In this document: positions 1-37,800 of the stretch, one piece after another | Layout of the letters: every line of letters starts with the position of its first letter | How positions within the stretch are numbered: position 1 is the first letter of the stretch | Source: Atrichornis clamosus | Taxonomy: Eukaryota; Chordata; Aves; Passeriformes; Menuridae | Reading direction: 5' to 3' | Assembly (NCBI GenBank): GCA_013400975.1 | Contig: WBMZ01014073.1 | Coordinates: 1-64,000 of the forward strand | Length of the DNA: 64,000 nucleotides | The notes under the pieces: model-generated | The model's input: the letters and a program-made list of their open reading frames with translations, nothing else | Told to the model about the DNA's origin: nothing | Databases searched by the model: none | Position numbers and translations under genes: made by a program

Positions 1-323
1 CCGCATCGCGCTCCGGGCACCGGTTCCGCGCCGCTCCGGTTTACGGCGAACCCCGCCCGACAGGCAAGATGGCGGCGCCCGGTGGGGCGGACGTAGAGCA
101 AGATGGCGGCGCCCGTGCCACGTACGGAGGCCAGAGGAGCAAGGCAAGATGGCGGCGTACGGAGGGGTAGGAAGCTGGGTGGGGAAGGCGGGGCAAGATG
201 GCGGCTGGAGGAGAGGCGGGACCACGGCAAGATGGCGGCGTCGGCGGGGCGGGACGGGGGCGGGACGGAGCGGTCCGCGGGGCGTCGTGAGGCAACGGAG
301 AGGCCAGGGAGCGGCGCAGAAGG
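1..323 (+). promoter_or_regulatory. UROD: CpG-rich UROD promoter/5' leader with five YY1/TISU elements
   Basis: Very GC- and CpG-rich sequence just upstream of the UROD start codon, with no TATA box visible. The 12-mer CAAGATGGCGGC occurs five times without mismatch, at 65-76, 99-110, 145-156, 194-205 and 228-239, all on the + strand and spaced 34-49 bp apart. The motif matches both the YY1 site (AAGATGGCGGC) and the TISU element, which combines promoter and translation-start functions in housekeeping genes. Copies share flanks such as GTACGGAGG, so the block looks like a diverged tandem repeat. The transcription start cannot be fixed from sequence. In human the upstream head-to-head gene is HECTD3, as I recall, so the region may be bidirectional (inference); no HECTD3 coding sequence is seen here. 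Confidence 0.75.
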
Positions 324-346
324 ATGGAGGGTGGCGAACGGCTGCT
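324..346 (+). CDS. UROD: UROD exon 1 (coding part)
   Basis: Encodes MEGGERL plus two bases of codon 8. The donor is GTGAGT at 347. A very short first coding exon is also the human arrangement as I recall it. The coding start is supported by its Kozak context and by an in-phase join to exon 2. Confidence 0.85.
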
Positions 347-3300
347 GTGAGTAACCGGGACCGGGCAGGCCTGCGCCCCCTTCTAGTGCTGTGACGGAGG
401 CGTGCACCCGGGCCTGCACGGGGGACACTAGTGTGGCTCTGGGAACGCCGATCTGGCACTGTGGAGGCACTGTGGATAGTGCTTTGGTGTTGGGATCCTG
501 TAGTGGGGACACTGCTGAGGCACTGGAGTAGCCCTGGGGATGGTGTTTTGGTGCTGGAGTCCTGTACTGGGGACACTGGTGTGGCTCTGGGGACACTGCT
601 GAGGCACTGGAGTGGCCCTGGGATTATGGTGCCGGCACCAGGGTCCGGCACTGGGTCCCTGGAGAGGCTCTGGCAGGGCTGATCCAGCGCTGGTGAGGCA
701 CTCGGAGTATTGATCCTGCACAGGGAGGGATCAGCAGGGCCACTGGGGTGGTAGTGAAGTCGCTGATCCCAGGTGGAGTTTTTGGGGACTTTGTCCCCAT
801 GGGCCCTGCGGTTGCCGGGGTTCCTCTCCCCGGGGGAGGCCGGACTCCAGCAGCCCCACGCTAGGGAGACTGGGGACGCGTGGCCTGCACAGGCGCAGGG
901 GGATGCAGGACTGCTCGCCATGCGCCCTGCTCGTCCCAGATCTCTCCAGGCGGGAGCAACAGGTCGCCCCGATAACTTAATCTCACGGGCCCCGGGCCGG
1001 GTATCGCCTCTCCCTGGGGAGGGCCCCGTGGTCCCCTGCAGGAAGAGGCCCTGGACTGTGGTGGAGAGAATTTATCGCATTTGTCACAGCTGGGCACAAG
1101 CCCTTTCTGCGGTCACCGGACAGGGAATGGGGACGAGCCGGTGGTCCTGGCACTCCCTGCCAAAAGTCGTGGAGGCCTTGCAGGGCACCCAGACCCCTCA
1201 TGGGTGACAGCGTGTACCTGCTCTTTGCTCCGCAGCCCCAAAGGCTTCCCCAAGCTGAAGAACGACACGTTCCTGCGCGCGGCGCGCGGGGAGGAGACGG
1301 AGCACACGCCCGTGTGGTGCATGCGGCAGGCGGGGCGGTACCTGCCAGGTGAGCGGCCGAGGTGTGCGGGGGGTGGCGAGGGGGCCTCAGCAAGCACCTG
1401 GTAACATTTGTGTCGGTCCCATGCAGAGTTTCGGGAGACCCGGGCAGCACAGGATTTCTTTGCCACTTGCCGAAGCCCCAAATTGTGCTGTGAGCTGACG
1501 CTGCAGGTGAGCATCCCTGGGGGTCTGCGTGTCCCTTCTCCCTGCCTAGATGGGGATGGAGAAAAACCTCAGTTTGGCTACCCTGCGTGGCCCCAGTAAA
1601 TTTTACAGCCCTTGGGGACTCCACTGCCCTGTATGCTTGTCTAGGTCCTCCATGGGGAGAGGGTTCCAACCCCTCACTGACACTGCCTCTTCCCCTGTGC
1701 AGCCACTAAGACGATTCCCCCTGGATGCTGCCATCATCTTCTCTGACATCTTGGTGGTGCCCCAGGTGAGAGTCATGGCCAATGCCATGGGGAGTAGCAG
1801 CTGGGAGTGGGGCAGAGTTCAGGGCCACCCCATTCCTGCTTCTTCCATTCTCCCTTGTCCCCAGGCACTGGGCATGGAGGTTGTCATGGTCCCTGGCAAA
1901 GGACCCACATTCACAGAGCCCCTGAAGGAGGTGGAGGATCTGCTGAAACTGCGACAGAAGGTGGACGTGACAGCAGAGTTAGGTTACGTCTTCCAGGCCA
2001 TCACACTGACACGACACAGCCTGGAGGGCAGGGTGCCCCTCATTGGCTTCTCGGGAGCACCAGTAAGTGATGCAGCTCATCCATGTGGGCTTGCTTGATG
2101 GGCTCCTCTGCTCTCCTGGGGTGACACCAGCCATGACACCCCCAGCCGTGGGTGCTATAGGGGAGTGTAAGTGGGGGACATTCAGTGCAGGAGCAGCTGT
2201 GCCCCAGGCTCTGGGATGCTCACAGGTCCTCCCTTCAGCACTGTAACTGGGTGTTTGTGTCTCCTTTCATCTCCATCACTCTCCTCACTTCTCTCCTTCC
2301 TTCAGTGGACGCTCATGTCCTACATGATTGAAGGTGGTGGCTCCTCTACAATGGCCAAGGCCAAGAGCTGGCTCTACCGTCACCCCGAGGCAAGCCACCG
2401 GCTGCTGCGGCTGCTAACTGATGTCATCACTGATTACCTGGTGGGGCAGGTGGCTGCTGGAGCGCAGGTGTGTCCTGAGGCATGGAGACAGGGCCAGGAA
2501 GGAAGGCAGGGACTGGGGACAGGGAGCAAAGAGGGTCCAGCTTCTACAAAGAGGAGGCAGAACTGAGGTGCTGCTCTCCCAGTCCTATGGGAAAGTGGTT
2601 GAATCACCATCCCTGGAGGTATTTTAAAAGACAAGTAGATTTGGCACCTGGGGACATGGTTTACTAGTGGATTTGGCAGTGCTGGGTTAATGGTTGGACT
2701 CGATGATCTTAAAGGTCTTTTCCAACCTAAATCATTCTGTGTCCCTGGCAGGCACTCCAGCTGTTTGAGTCCCATGCAGGACACCTGGGCCCAGAGCTGT
2801 TTCAGGACTTTGCCCTGCCTTACATCCGAGACATTGCCCAGGCTGTCAAGAGCAAGCTGAAGGAGGAGGCACTGCCCCTGGTGCCCATGGTGAGTTAGGG
2901 CTGCCTGGATTGACCCTGGCATCTGGGGCTTGCTGGAGAGGGATGCATCCCCTGTTACCTGCTTCCCCAGTCTAGGCTGTGGTGAGGGGTTTGGCCCACA
3001 GCAGAGTCGCTGCCCATCTCCTCCCTCCCCAGATCATCTTTGCCAAGGATGCACACTACGCACTGCACGACCTGGCCCAGGCCGGTTACGAGGTGGTCGG
3101 TCTCGACTGGACCATCCGGCCCCAGGAAGCTCGGTAAGAGTCTGGCACAGGGCTCAGGTGTCTGGGCAGGACCCCAGGCCAGGTACCCTGACCTCCTCCT
3201 CTGCCCTGAGTCATCCCAGGCCTGGACATGGCTGCTCCAGAGGTGGGGATAGGTGGGCAACCATGCCTCTGCAACCAAGGGCTCCACTGAGGGGTTCTGG

Positions 3301-3791
3301 GTGTCCTGTGGTGGGGGCTGCAGGCACCTGGCTGCCCTCAGTCTCTGTACCACATGCAACAACTCACCTGTTTCCTCCCTGCTGCAGTGCACAGATAGGA
3401 AAAAATATCACCCTGCAAGGGAACCTGGATCCTTGTGCTCTTTATGCACCCAAGGTGAGCCATGGCCATTGCCAAAAACTGGGGCTAGTTCCAGCCTGGC
3501 TTAAAGGTTTGCCTCAGTTTCCCCACCTGCAGTGCTGGCTCGTGTCCCAGGCTGGCTGGGGACTGGTGGAGTTGAAATGCCCTGGGCTGGAAGGGACTGA
3601 CACATGGTTTCCTACCGTGCCTACAGGAGAAGATTGGCGAGCTGGTGAAGAAGATGCTGGAGGATTTTGGGACTCAACGCTACATTGCCAACCTGGGCCA
3701 TGGCCTCTACCCTGACATGAGCCCTGAACATGTGGGTGCCTTTGTGGAGGCTGTGCACGCTCATTCCCGTCACATCAACAAGCATAGCTGA
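324..3791 (+). CDS. UROD: Uroporphyrinogen decarboxylase, complete coding region in 10 exons
   Basis: Cytosolic enzyme of heme synthesis that removes the four acetate carboxyls of uroporphyrinogen III to give coproporphyrinogen III; the family is a homodimeric TIM barrel without cofactor. Joining 324-346, 1236-1348, 1427-1506, 1703-1765, 1865-2062, 2306-2467, 2752-2889, 3033-3133, 3388-3454 and 3627-3791 gives 369 codons, against 367 in human, with every intron GT-AG and all phases matching. Family signatures are visible: [12 protein letters not shown] (residues 36-47), [11 protein letters not shown] (83-93), EGGGSSTM and NLGHG. The human active-site residues Arg37, Asp86, Tyr164, Ser219 and His339 correspond to R38, D87, Y165, S220 and H340. 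The chosen ATG has A at -3 and G at +4, and it gives an N-terminus of the expected length. No lesion is seen. The gene converges on ZSWIM5. Confidence 0.97.
347..1235 (+). other. UROD intron 1
   Basis: GC-rich intron with no exon seen. It contains a degenerate tandem repeat (about 421-625) and two GATAA motifs: 971-975 on the + strand and TTATC at 1072-1076, which reads GATAA on the - strand. Confidence 0.6.
421..625 (+). repeat. Degenerate minisatellite in UROD intron 1
   Basis: The 34-bp block starting GGGGACACTGCTGAGGCACT occurs at 505-538 and again at 589-622 with one mismatch. The block GGGGACACTGGTGTGGCTCT at 569-588 has a near copy at 421-440 (one mismatch). Units alternate GGGGACACT with TGGAG/TGGCC segments, consistent with an imperfect tandem repeat of roughly 84/148 bp period. 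Confidence 0.65.
1236..1348 (+). CDS. UROD: UROD exon 2
   Basis: Follows the acceptor CTCCGCAG. Encodes [16 protein letters not shown] through [10 protein letters not shown] and ends in phase 1 before GTGAGC. It carries R38 (human R37), which contacts substrate carboxylates in this family. Confidence 0.95.
1427..1506 (+). CDS. UROD: UROD exon 3
   Basis: Acceptor ATGCAG, donor GTGAGC. Encodes [15 protein letters not shown] through CCELTLQ, which is 27 codons including the split first one. Confidence 0.95.
1703..1765 (+). CDS. UROD: UROD exon 4
   Basis: Exactly 21 codons between CTGTGCAG and GTGAGA. Encodes [10 protein letters not shown] then [11 protein letters not shown], which contains the catalytic aspartate D87 (human D86). 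Confidence 0.97.
1865..2062 (+). CDS. UROD: UROD exon 5
   Basis: 66 codons between TGTCCCCAG and GTAAGT. Encodes [16 protein letters not shown] through [10 protein letters not shown], part of the TIM barrel. Confidence 0.96.
2306..2467 (+). CDS. UROD: UROD exon 6
   Basis: 54 codons between CTTCCTTCAG and GTGTGT. Encodes [16 protein letters not shown] through [10 protein letters not shown] and contains Y165 (human Y164). Confidence 0.96.
2585..2741 (+). mobile_element. 5'-truncated CR1 LINE, 3' end, in UROD intron 6
   Basis: The segment ends in the hallmark avian CR1 tail: GGTTGGACTCGATGATCTT, then a TTCCAACCT block, then the terminal ATTCTGTG at 2734-2741. It is preceded by the CR1-like ATCACCATCCCTGGAGGT block. 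It is in the same orientation as UROD. Only about 160 bp of 3' sequence remain, as is typical of dead 5'-truncated CR1 copies, and no reverse transcriptase is left. The left boundary is approximate. The right end lies 10 bp from the first base of UROD exon 7. Confidence 0.85.
2752..2889 (+). CDS. UROD: UROD exon 7
   Basis: 46 codons between TCCCTGGCAG and GTGAGT. Encodes [17 protein letters not shown] through LPLVPM, with S220 (human S219). The intronic sequence before its acceptor is the tail of a CR1 element. Confidence 0.96.
3033..3133 (+). CDS. UROD: UROD exon 8
   Basis: Begins after CCTCCCCAG with [20 protein letters not shown] and runs to QEA plus two bases of an Arg codon, before the donor GTAAGA. 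Confidence 0.95.
3388..3454 (+). CDS. UROD: UROD exon 9
   Basis: 67-nt exon after CTGCTGCAG. Completes the split Arg codon and encodes [20 protein letters not shown] then PK; donor GTGAGC. The LQGNLDP block is strongly conserved in UROD proteins. Confidence 0.95.
3627..3791 (+). CDS. UROD: UROD exon 10 (terminal coding exon)
   Basis: Starts after GTGCCTACAG. Encodes [15 protein letters not shown] through [14 protein letters not shown] and ends HINKHS with TGA at 3789-3791. Contains H340 (human H339) of the active site. Confidence 0.96.
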   Translation, partial: EKIGELVKKMLEDFGTQRYIANLGHGLYPDMSPEHVGAFVEAVHAHSRHINKHS

Positions 3792-3910
3792 GCCTGAGGC
3801 CTTGGGGACAGGTCTCTGGTTTGGGCACAGTCACCCCAAGAAGTGTGTTGTCACAGGGCTCTCTCCAGGCTGGGCTGCGGCATTAAACCAGCACCTTCTC
3901 CGCAGCAGCC
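3792..3910 (+). terminator. UROD: UROD 3' UTR and poly(A) signal
   Basis: ATTAAA at 3882-3887 lies about 90 bp after the stop codon and is the first plausible poly(A) signal, which predicts a very short 3' UTR ending near 3900-3910. Confidence 0.7.
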
Positions 3911-4889
3911 GTGTGGCTCTGGCTGGGGGGATGGGAAATGGACAGCCCTGAAGGAGATGGGCAGTCACAGCAGGCTGCGAGAGGGGCATGTGAGGTCAGG
4001 GAGAGCCCCTGAGCCCTGTCCTGGAGGTCAGAATGGGGAAACAGGGATGCCTCTCTCTGCCAGGCTGTACAGTGTCCGTGCCGGTAAGACAGGATGTGAG
4101 CCCAGAGCACAGAAGGCATCTCCTGACGATGGAAGCGTGCAGCCCTGCTAGGGGAGGTGGGCTGCCTGAGGCTAGCAGGGTCACAGCCTGGGAGCTGGGG
4201 GCTCACAGCTGGCACAGGCTCAGGATGTACTGCGCCACAGTCCTGCTCAGGTGGGAAGGGGCAATGTGACATCAACCCAGGGTAGCCCCAAGGGGCTGGG
4301 AAACCCAGCAGGACTCACCAGGGAAATAGTCAGCTACGTGGCAGGAGCCAAAACTGACACAACACTACCAGCACCCCACCACACTTGGTCGGGATGGCAG
4401 CAGAGGCACCATGGCCCTCTTCCTCCAGCTACCAAAGCCTCTTTAGGACCATTCCACTGGTCCTGGAGTTTTCCCCCATGCACCCCTCCCCATCTCCTCC
4501 CATCCTCAGGGCCAAGCTTGCCTGAGGCTCAGCAAACTCTGCAGGAAGCAGCCCAGGAACCCTAAGTCAGGGCTCCCTGCCACCCCATCCCACCCTGCAG
4601 CACACTCACTGTGGTCCAGGCTGGCTGCAGGACAGAGCAAGACACCAGCACCAACGCTGCTCTAGCTGGCATGGACAGAGCAGTGCCTCCAGCGTGGGCC
4701 ATGGCCTGCGAATGCCGTGCGTGGCAGGCAACTGCACCCGGAAGTAACCCGGGTGCCTTGTCCTTGCTCCTGTCCCTCCCTGGGGCACTGGAGCTGGGTA
4801 CCACAGGGGCCTGCGACACTGCCTCCTCCCCAGGGCTCTGCCCAGCAAGTGTGGTGACCCCCTGACTTCAGAGAAAGGCAGGAGAGAGA
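3911..4889. other. Intergenic spacer between the converging 3' ends of UROD and ZSWIM5
   Basis: About 1 kb between the predicted UROD cleavage site and the ZSWIM5 cleavage site. Open frames here are short and show no family signature. No repeat, RNA gene or further exon is recognised. Confidence 0.6.
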
Positions 4890-4911
4890 CAGGCAGTTAA
4901 CGTTCATCCCT

Positions 4912-4917
4912 TTTATT
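4912..4917 (-). terminator. ZSWIM5: ZSWIM5 poly(A) signal AATAAA
   Basis: TTTATT on the + strand reads AATAAA on the - strand, about 1.55 kb after the stop. It is the distal candidate of the two canonical hexamers noted in the UTR. Confidence 0.6.
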
Positions 4918-5667
4918 ATTAAACATCAGATGAAGAGGTCGCACACACACATACACGCACGCACGCAAACAAACAAAAAAAAAAAACCAAAAAAAAGGGA
5001 AGGAAAAAAGAGAGAAACAGACTGGTTGAAGACCGCTATTTCAGTGGCGACAGAGACCGAGTACAATTGGTTTCCTGGCCGGAGCGCGGACACAAGTCAC
5101 TTGCCAAAAAATTAAACCAGACAGCAGATAACTAGCGCACGTTCTCTAACTACAAGTCACCATCCAGACCGGCTGTGGCCCCCCCAGCCCTCCCAACCCG
5201 CTGGCAAAGAAAAGAACCAAAACTGAAGAGCCACCGGCCCAGGGTTGGAGTGTGCCCCCAGCGCGGGGCAAGCTGGGACGGGCTGAGCCTTGGCTGCACC
5301 ACGGAGCTGGGAAGCAGAACGGTGCAGGAAGGCGACGTGGCTGCCCCTCCCTCCCCAGAAGCCGGCAGCCCTGGTGCCCGCCCAGGCACTCGCACCCTGC
5401 ACCCGCCCTGCGATGGGCTCACGTCCTCCATCGCCAGCATCCGCGTGTGTCCGAGCAAGCATCGCCCCGAGTCCCTTCCTTCCTTCTCCAGTGCTGGGCT
5501 GCTGCTCCTCCTCCGTCTGTCCGTCCGTCCATCCATCCCAGGACCTTGAGTCAAGCAGATGTTCGCCTCCCCCCCACACCCTTCTTGCTGCTGACAATGC
5601 CATGGGAACCTGAGAAATGTTCACGTGCCTCCTCCTCTTTTTGTCTGTGGTTTTGTGTGGTTTTTTT

Positions 5668-5725
5668 AAATAATAGTTATAATAATAATAACAATAATAA
5701 TAATAATAGCAATAATAAAAATAAT
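5668..5725. repeat. (AAT)n microsatellite, imperfect
   Basis: About 58 bp of AAT/TAA trinucleotide repeats with a few interruptions, within the ZSWIM5 3' UTR. Confidence 0.85.
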
Positions 5726-6469
5726 CACCCCAACCCACAACAATTTCAAGTATCCCCCAAATAAAAGACAGAATTATAAATAATTATAACTTTACAATTT
5801 AATAATTGACACATATACTATAGTATTTACAGTATCATAAATGCTTTTTTTTTGTGTTACTTTTAGTAAGCAATCCCTGAGAACAGTTACTTTTACTTGT
5901 TTTTATTGAAGTATCTTCACAAATAGAGGAGTTTGCATGTCTCGGGCGGGCGGGAGAAGCGCTCTGCAAAGCCATCGCTTTTGGTGACGCATGAGGTTCT
6001 AGTGTCACAGGTTTCTTTGCTCGTTTTTTTCTTTTTTTTCTTTTTCTTTTTTTTTTTTTTGTTAAATTCCCCACATAATTGTAAAGATTTTTCACTTTGC
6101 AACCTTCGAATCCCTCCAGCGACCACGTCCTTCAGGAAAGAGGTATTAGATTTCCAGGTTAGCTTTTGGTATTGGCAAGGGAGGGCAGGGGGCTGAGTGA
6201 ACCATCCTTTTTCCCCGTGGTTGCCTTTTGGTTTGTGCCCAAGGAATCTCTGGATCCTCTCAGTGTGTGAAATGGTTAAATCCAAGAAAGAGTAACACTA
6301 AAAGAAAAAAAAAAAAAAAAGGAAACAAACAAAAAAAAGAAACAGAAGACCAGAACAGAGCAGCCTCTGCAGATAGGGGGGAAGGTGATCTCCACTTTCC
6401 TTCCTTCTTCTCTCCCGAGTCCCCGTGCTGTGGCCGGACCCTGCCAGTGAGCATGGCAGGAGCTGGGGC

Positions 6470-34808
<28,339 letters not shown>

Positions 34809-37800
34809 TTAGCTTCCCTCTGACCACACCAACTCTGGAAGGAGGCAAGGCCAGCCAAGGCTTCTTGTGTATCTCTCTCATATACCAAGGAGTGCAGCAC
34901 CCAGCACACCCCATCCCTGTGGCTTACACCCAGCAACACCCAGCCCGTGTATACAAACACACTTCTGCACCAACACACACACGCAGCCAGACTCATCCGC
35001 GAGTTTATTTAACAGCCAAACCCTCAGGGGAAGAGCAAAGCTGCTCGGTTCCCATTTGTTTAAGTATCTCAGACTGTTTCTCTCCTGGGAGTAATTTCCA
35101 TCCACGCCTCCCTCTCGCTGAATTTGCAACTCACATGAGTGAGGGCTGGTAGAAAACGGCCACGTCTGCTTTTCTTTGATGAGGCAGACAAAAAAACCCA
35201 CAAACTAAATGCAAAGCAATTTTAACTCAGGTCCCTTAACCAGGTAGAGTGCTCCAGGGCATGGCCACAGCTCTGAGCTCTTCCACACAGAAGAAACGAG
35301 CAGAGAGAGACAGGAGCAATGCACAGGTCAAATTGCAGGCTGGGGGAAAACTGTTCCTTCAGCTCCACAAATCACTCACACCAATGTCATGGTTCTCCTG
35401 GCAGTCCCCACCATGAAGAAAGAGGGTGCAACGTCTTCAGACACAAAGTGTGAAAATAACCACCAAAAAGTCCCCAACACAGGTGAGGAGCATGCAATGG
35501 ACTCGGCAAGTCCTGTAGGTTCAAGAAAAGTGGATGCACCATGCAAGTGAGGGATGAAGTCAGTGACTGACTGATGGATGCCTATCAACCTCACTCTGAA
35601 AGGGAGCCTCAGGGAGCCCTTCTCAGGATCCAACTGCTGAGTGGGTCCAGTACCAACACTTTGAACTTGCCCAGCCACCTGGAAAAGGGATATCTTCGTT
35701 TCCCCCACTCACCTGCCTTGTTTCTCCAAGGAGAATGAGGCTGCATCGGAGGTTAATTCACATGGCCAGGGCCACCCAGTACCCCCATGTCAGATCTGGC
35801 ACCCTACACTGCCCATTCCAGCCCTCCTCACAGCAGAGGATGCTCAATTTTCTCTGTGCCACTGCAACCTTATTAAGCCTGTGTATGTACAGGTCCCTGC
35901 AGAGCTTGCCATCCCCCCCGGAGAAGGCGGCAGACAGCTGAGAGCCCTACAATTAGCGACAGAAAAGGAGAAGGAGTGTGGGGGGGTGAAAATTAAAATA
36001 CATTAACTGCATCAAACCCTTGTGCGTTTGCCAGCTCTTACAAAGGCTTTCGGAGACAAATTCTACCAGAGGTTTTTAATAAATGGCATCAAAACCAGCT
36101 ATTCACTGCCAGTCTCTTTAAAGCCACGCCAAAAAACACATTCAAATCTGATTAAGCGTCAAGGAGGTCTGCTTTTACTTTAGTGCAGAGGAGGGGGAAA
36201 AGCAGACCTGTTCTGCTGCCATCACCCAAAAGTCACCCCATGTGGCCAGCAGAGCAGGAGGGGAGGGACGGACAGCCCTGCACCTCCCTGTTGCTCGCAG
36301 GCTGCTGGGAGCAGGAGCACGGCTGCGGAGGTGCTGGGCTGGGCGCCGTGGGAGCAGCGTGACCAGGGGTTGACGAGCCTCCCCCTCCACACAAGCCCGT
36401 CCCCCGGCAGCCAAAGGATATAAACCCCGAGGATAAACTCCAAAGTGTTTATGTTTTACCACTTCTCTGGTTTGCAATGCTTGGCAGATAGCTCCGACTC
36501 ACTGCCAGTTTCTCCCTAGTTTACTTTTTGAACAAGTTAAAAGGATTGGAAACCACGTTCCTGAGCAAGTATGTATGCATATACTCGTATGTACCCCTGC
36601 AGGCACATACACACACATATATAAAACACTCTAGGACAAATTACTGGCCATAAACAATGCCTTGAAATGCTTACTTTACCAGGTCTGTGGGCCGGACCCC
36701 ACTTGGGGCTAATTGGTGTAAGGCTGGAGGAACTCATTTAACCAAATTACCTGTTTCAGACTGGTGTTAAGTCTGAAAATATATCAACTGTGGTCTGATC
36801 CGACTTCCCAAGAGAGAAACTTTGTCCAGATACTTCCCAGGCTATTCTCAAGCATCCTGAGAGCTGTGCTCTCCCATCTGCTGCAAAAGCTGGTCTTCAC
36901 GACGCATACCTGGGGTCTGCACATTGAACATGACCATTCAGTATGTCAACAACTGCCAAGTTCACCTGGCACTTGAGATCCAAGTCAAGTGTTGGTTTAG
37001 ATTTTAGCTGTGGTGACAGTAGGTCTGTGCAAGATAAACTAGGAACTCTCTACAAAACATTTATCAAAAGTTTAGTCAGAAATTAAACATGGGAGGGTGG
37101 GGGAGAGAGAGAGATGCTGTGAGGAACAGAGGGAGTATTTGTGAATATTTACATTAATAGGAGGTCAGACTGCAGCTACCACACTGTGGCGAGGTCTGCA
37201 CCCCAGCATCCATGAGTGCTGAGCACACCAGCTCAGCAGTGTTGGGCATCACTGTCCCAAAGAGTGGTTGCTATAAAGTAGGTTATGATGTGGTTACTTT
37301 GTTGTCCATCGAAGCACACACTCCTGCTCCGTGCAAAACCCTGATGCTATCACCAAAAGGCTATGGGTCACCCTGGACAAGGACAGCTGTCACTGCACCC
37401 TCCTCTCTGTTCACCTCGCATCCTAGAACCAAGAAGCATCCCAGGAGCTGTGGTACCACCACTTGAGCAGAAAGAAACACAGCCCTGGTCACTGACACTG
37501 ACAGCAAAGACATTCTCTCCTCCATGTTTTCCCTGTACATTTCAATTTAAGACATTCCTACAGCCGAGTGCTTATCTAGGACTTCATCTTCTGTTCTTAA
37601 CATAAGCTAACTTGGTGTTTGATTTGCTGCCAGCAAAGTGACAGTGCCAAGGCTTGAAAACCATGGAAAAGAAATAATTAAATACCATCTTTGTAACTCT
37701 AAACTCATTATGCCCCTCTGGAGTCTAGCTTTGTCCCAAGAACAACGTCGCCTTCTCCCTGCCCCGGAACACCCTCTCCTACTTTTACCACGGAAGCTTC

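Larger units (their letters stand above)
4890..6469 (-). other. ZSWIM5: ZSWIM5 3' untranslated region
   Basis: Runs from the ZSWIM5 stop codon to an AATAAA (TTTATT on the + strand at 4912-4917), giving a UTR of about 1.6 kb. A second possible AATAAA is at 5902-5907. On the sense strand there is a Pumilio-type TGTAAATA at 5831-5824. An (AAT)n/(ATT)n stretch is at 5668-5725. A + strand T14 at 6047-6060 becomes an A tract in the mRNA, and an A-rich run at 6300-6342 becomes a U-rich tract. The AU-rich composition contrasts with the GC-rich flanks and suits a 3' UTR. Confidence 0.65.

Noticed and set aside
1..60. First exon of HECTD3 on the - strand
   Set aside because: Expected from synteny upstream, but no reading frame here gives a recognisable HECTD3 N-terminus.
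983..1669. 228-codon - strand open frame across UROD exons 2-3
   Set aside because: Overlaps verified UROD exons and introns in antisense; no family signature and GC-driven openness.
36175..36480. Candidate ZSWIM5 exon 1 in a locally GC-rich patch
   Set aside because: The - strand frame lacks any ZSWIM N-terminal similarity that I recognise and has no in-phase donor joining to 34774.
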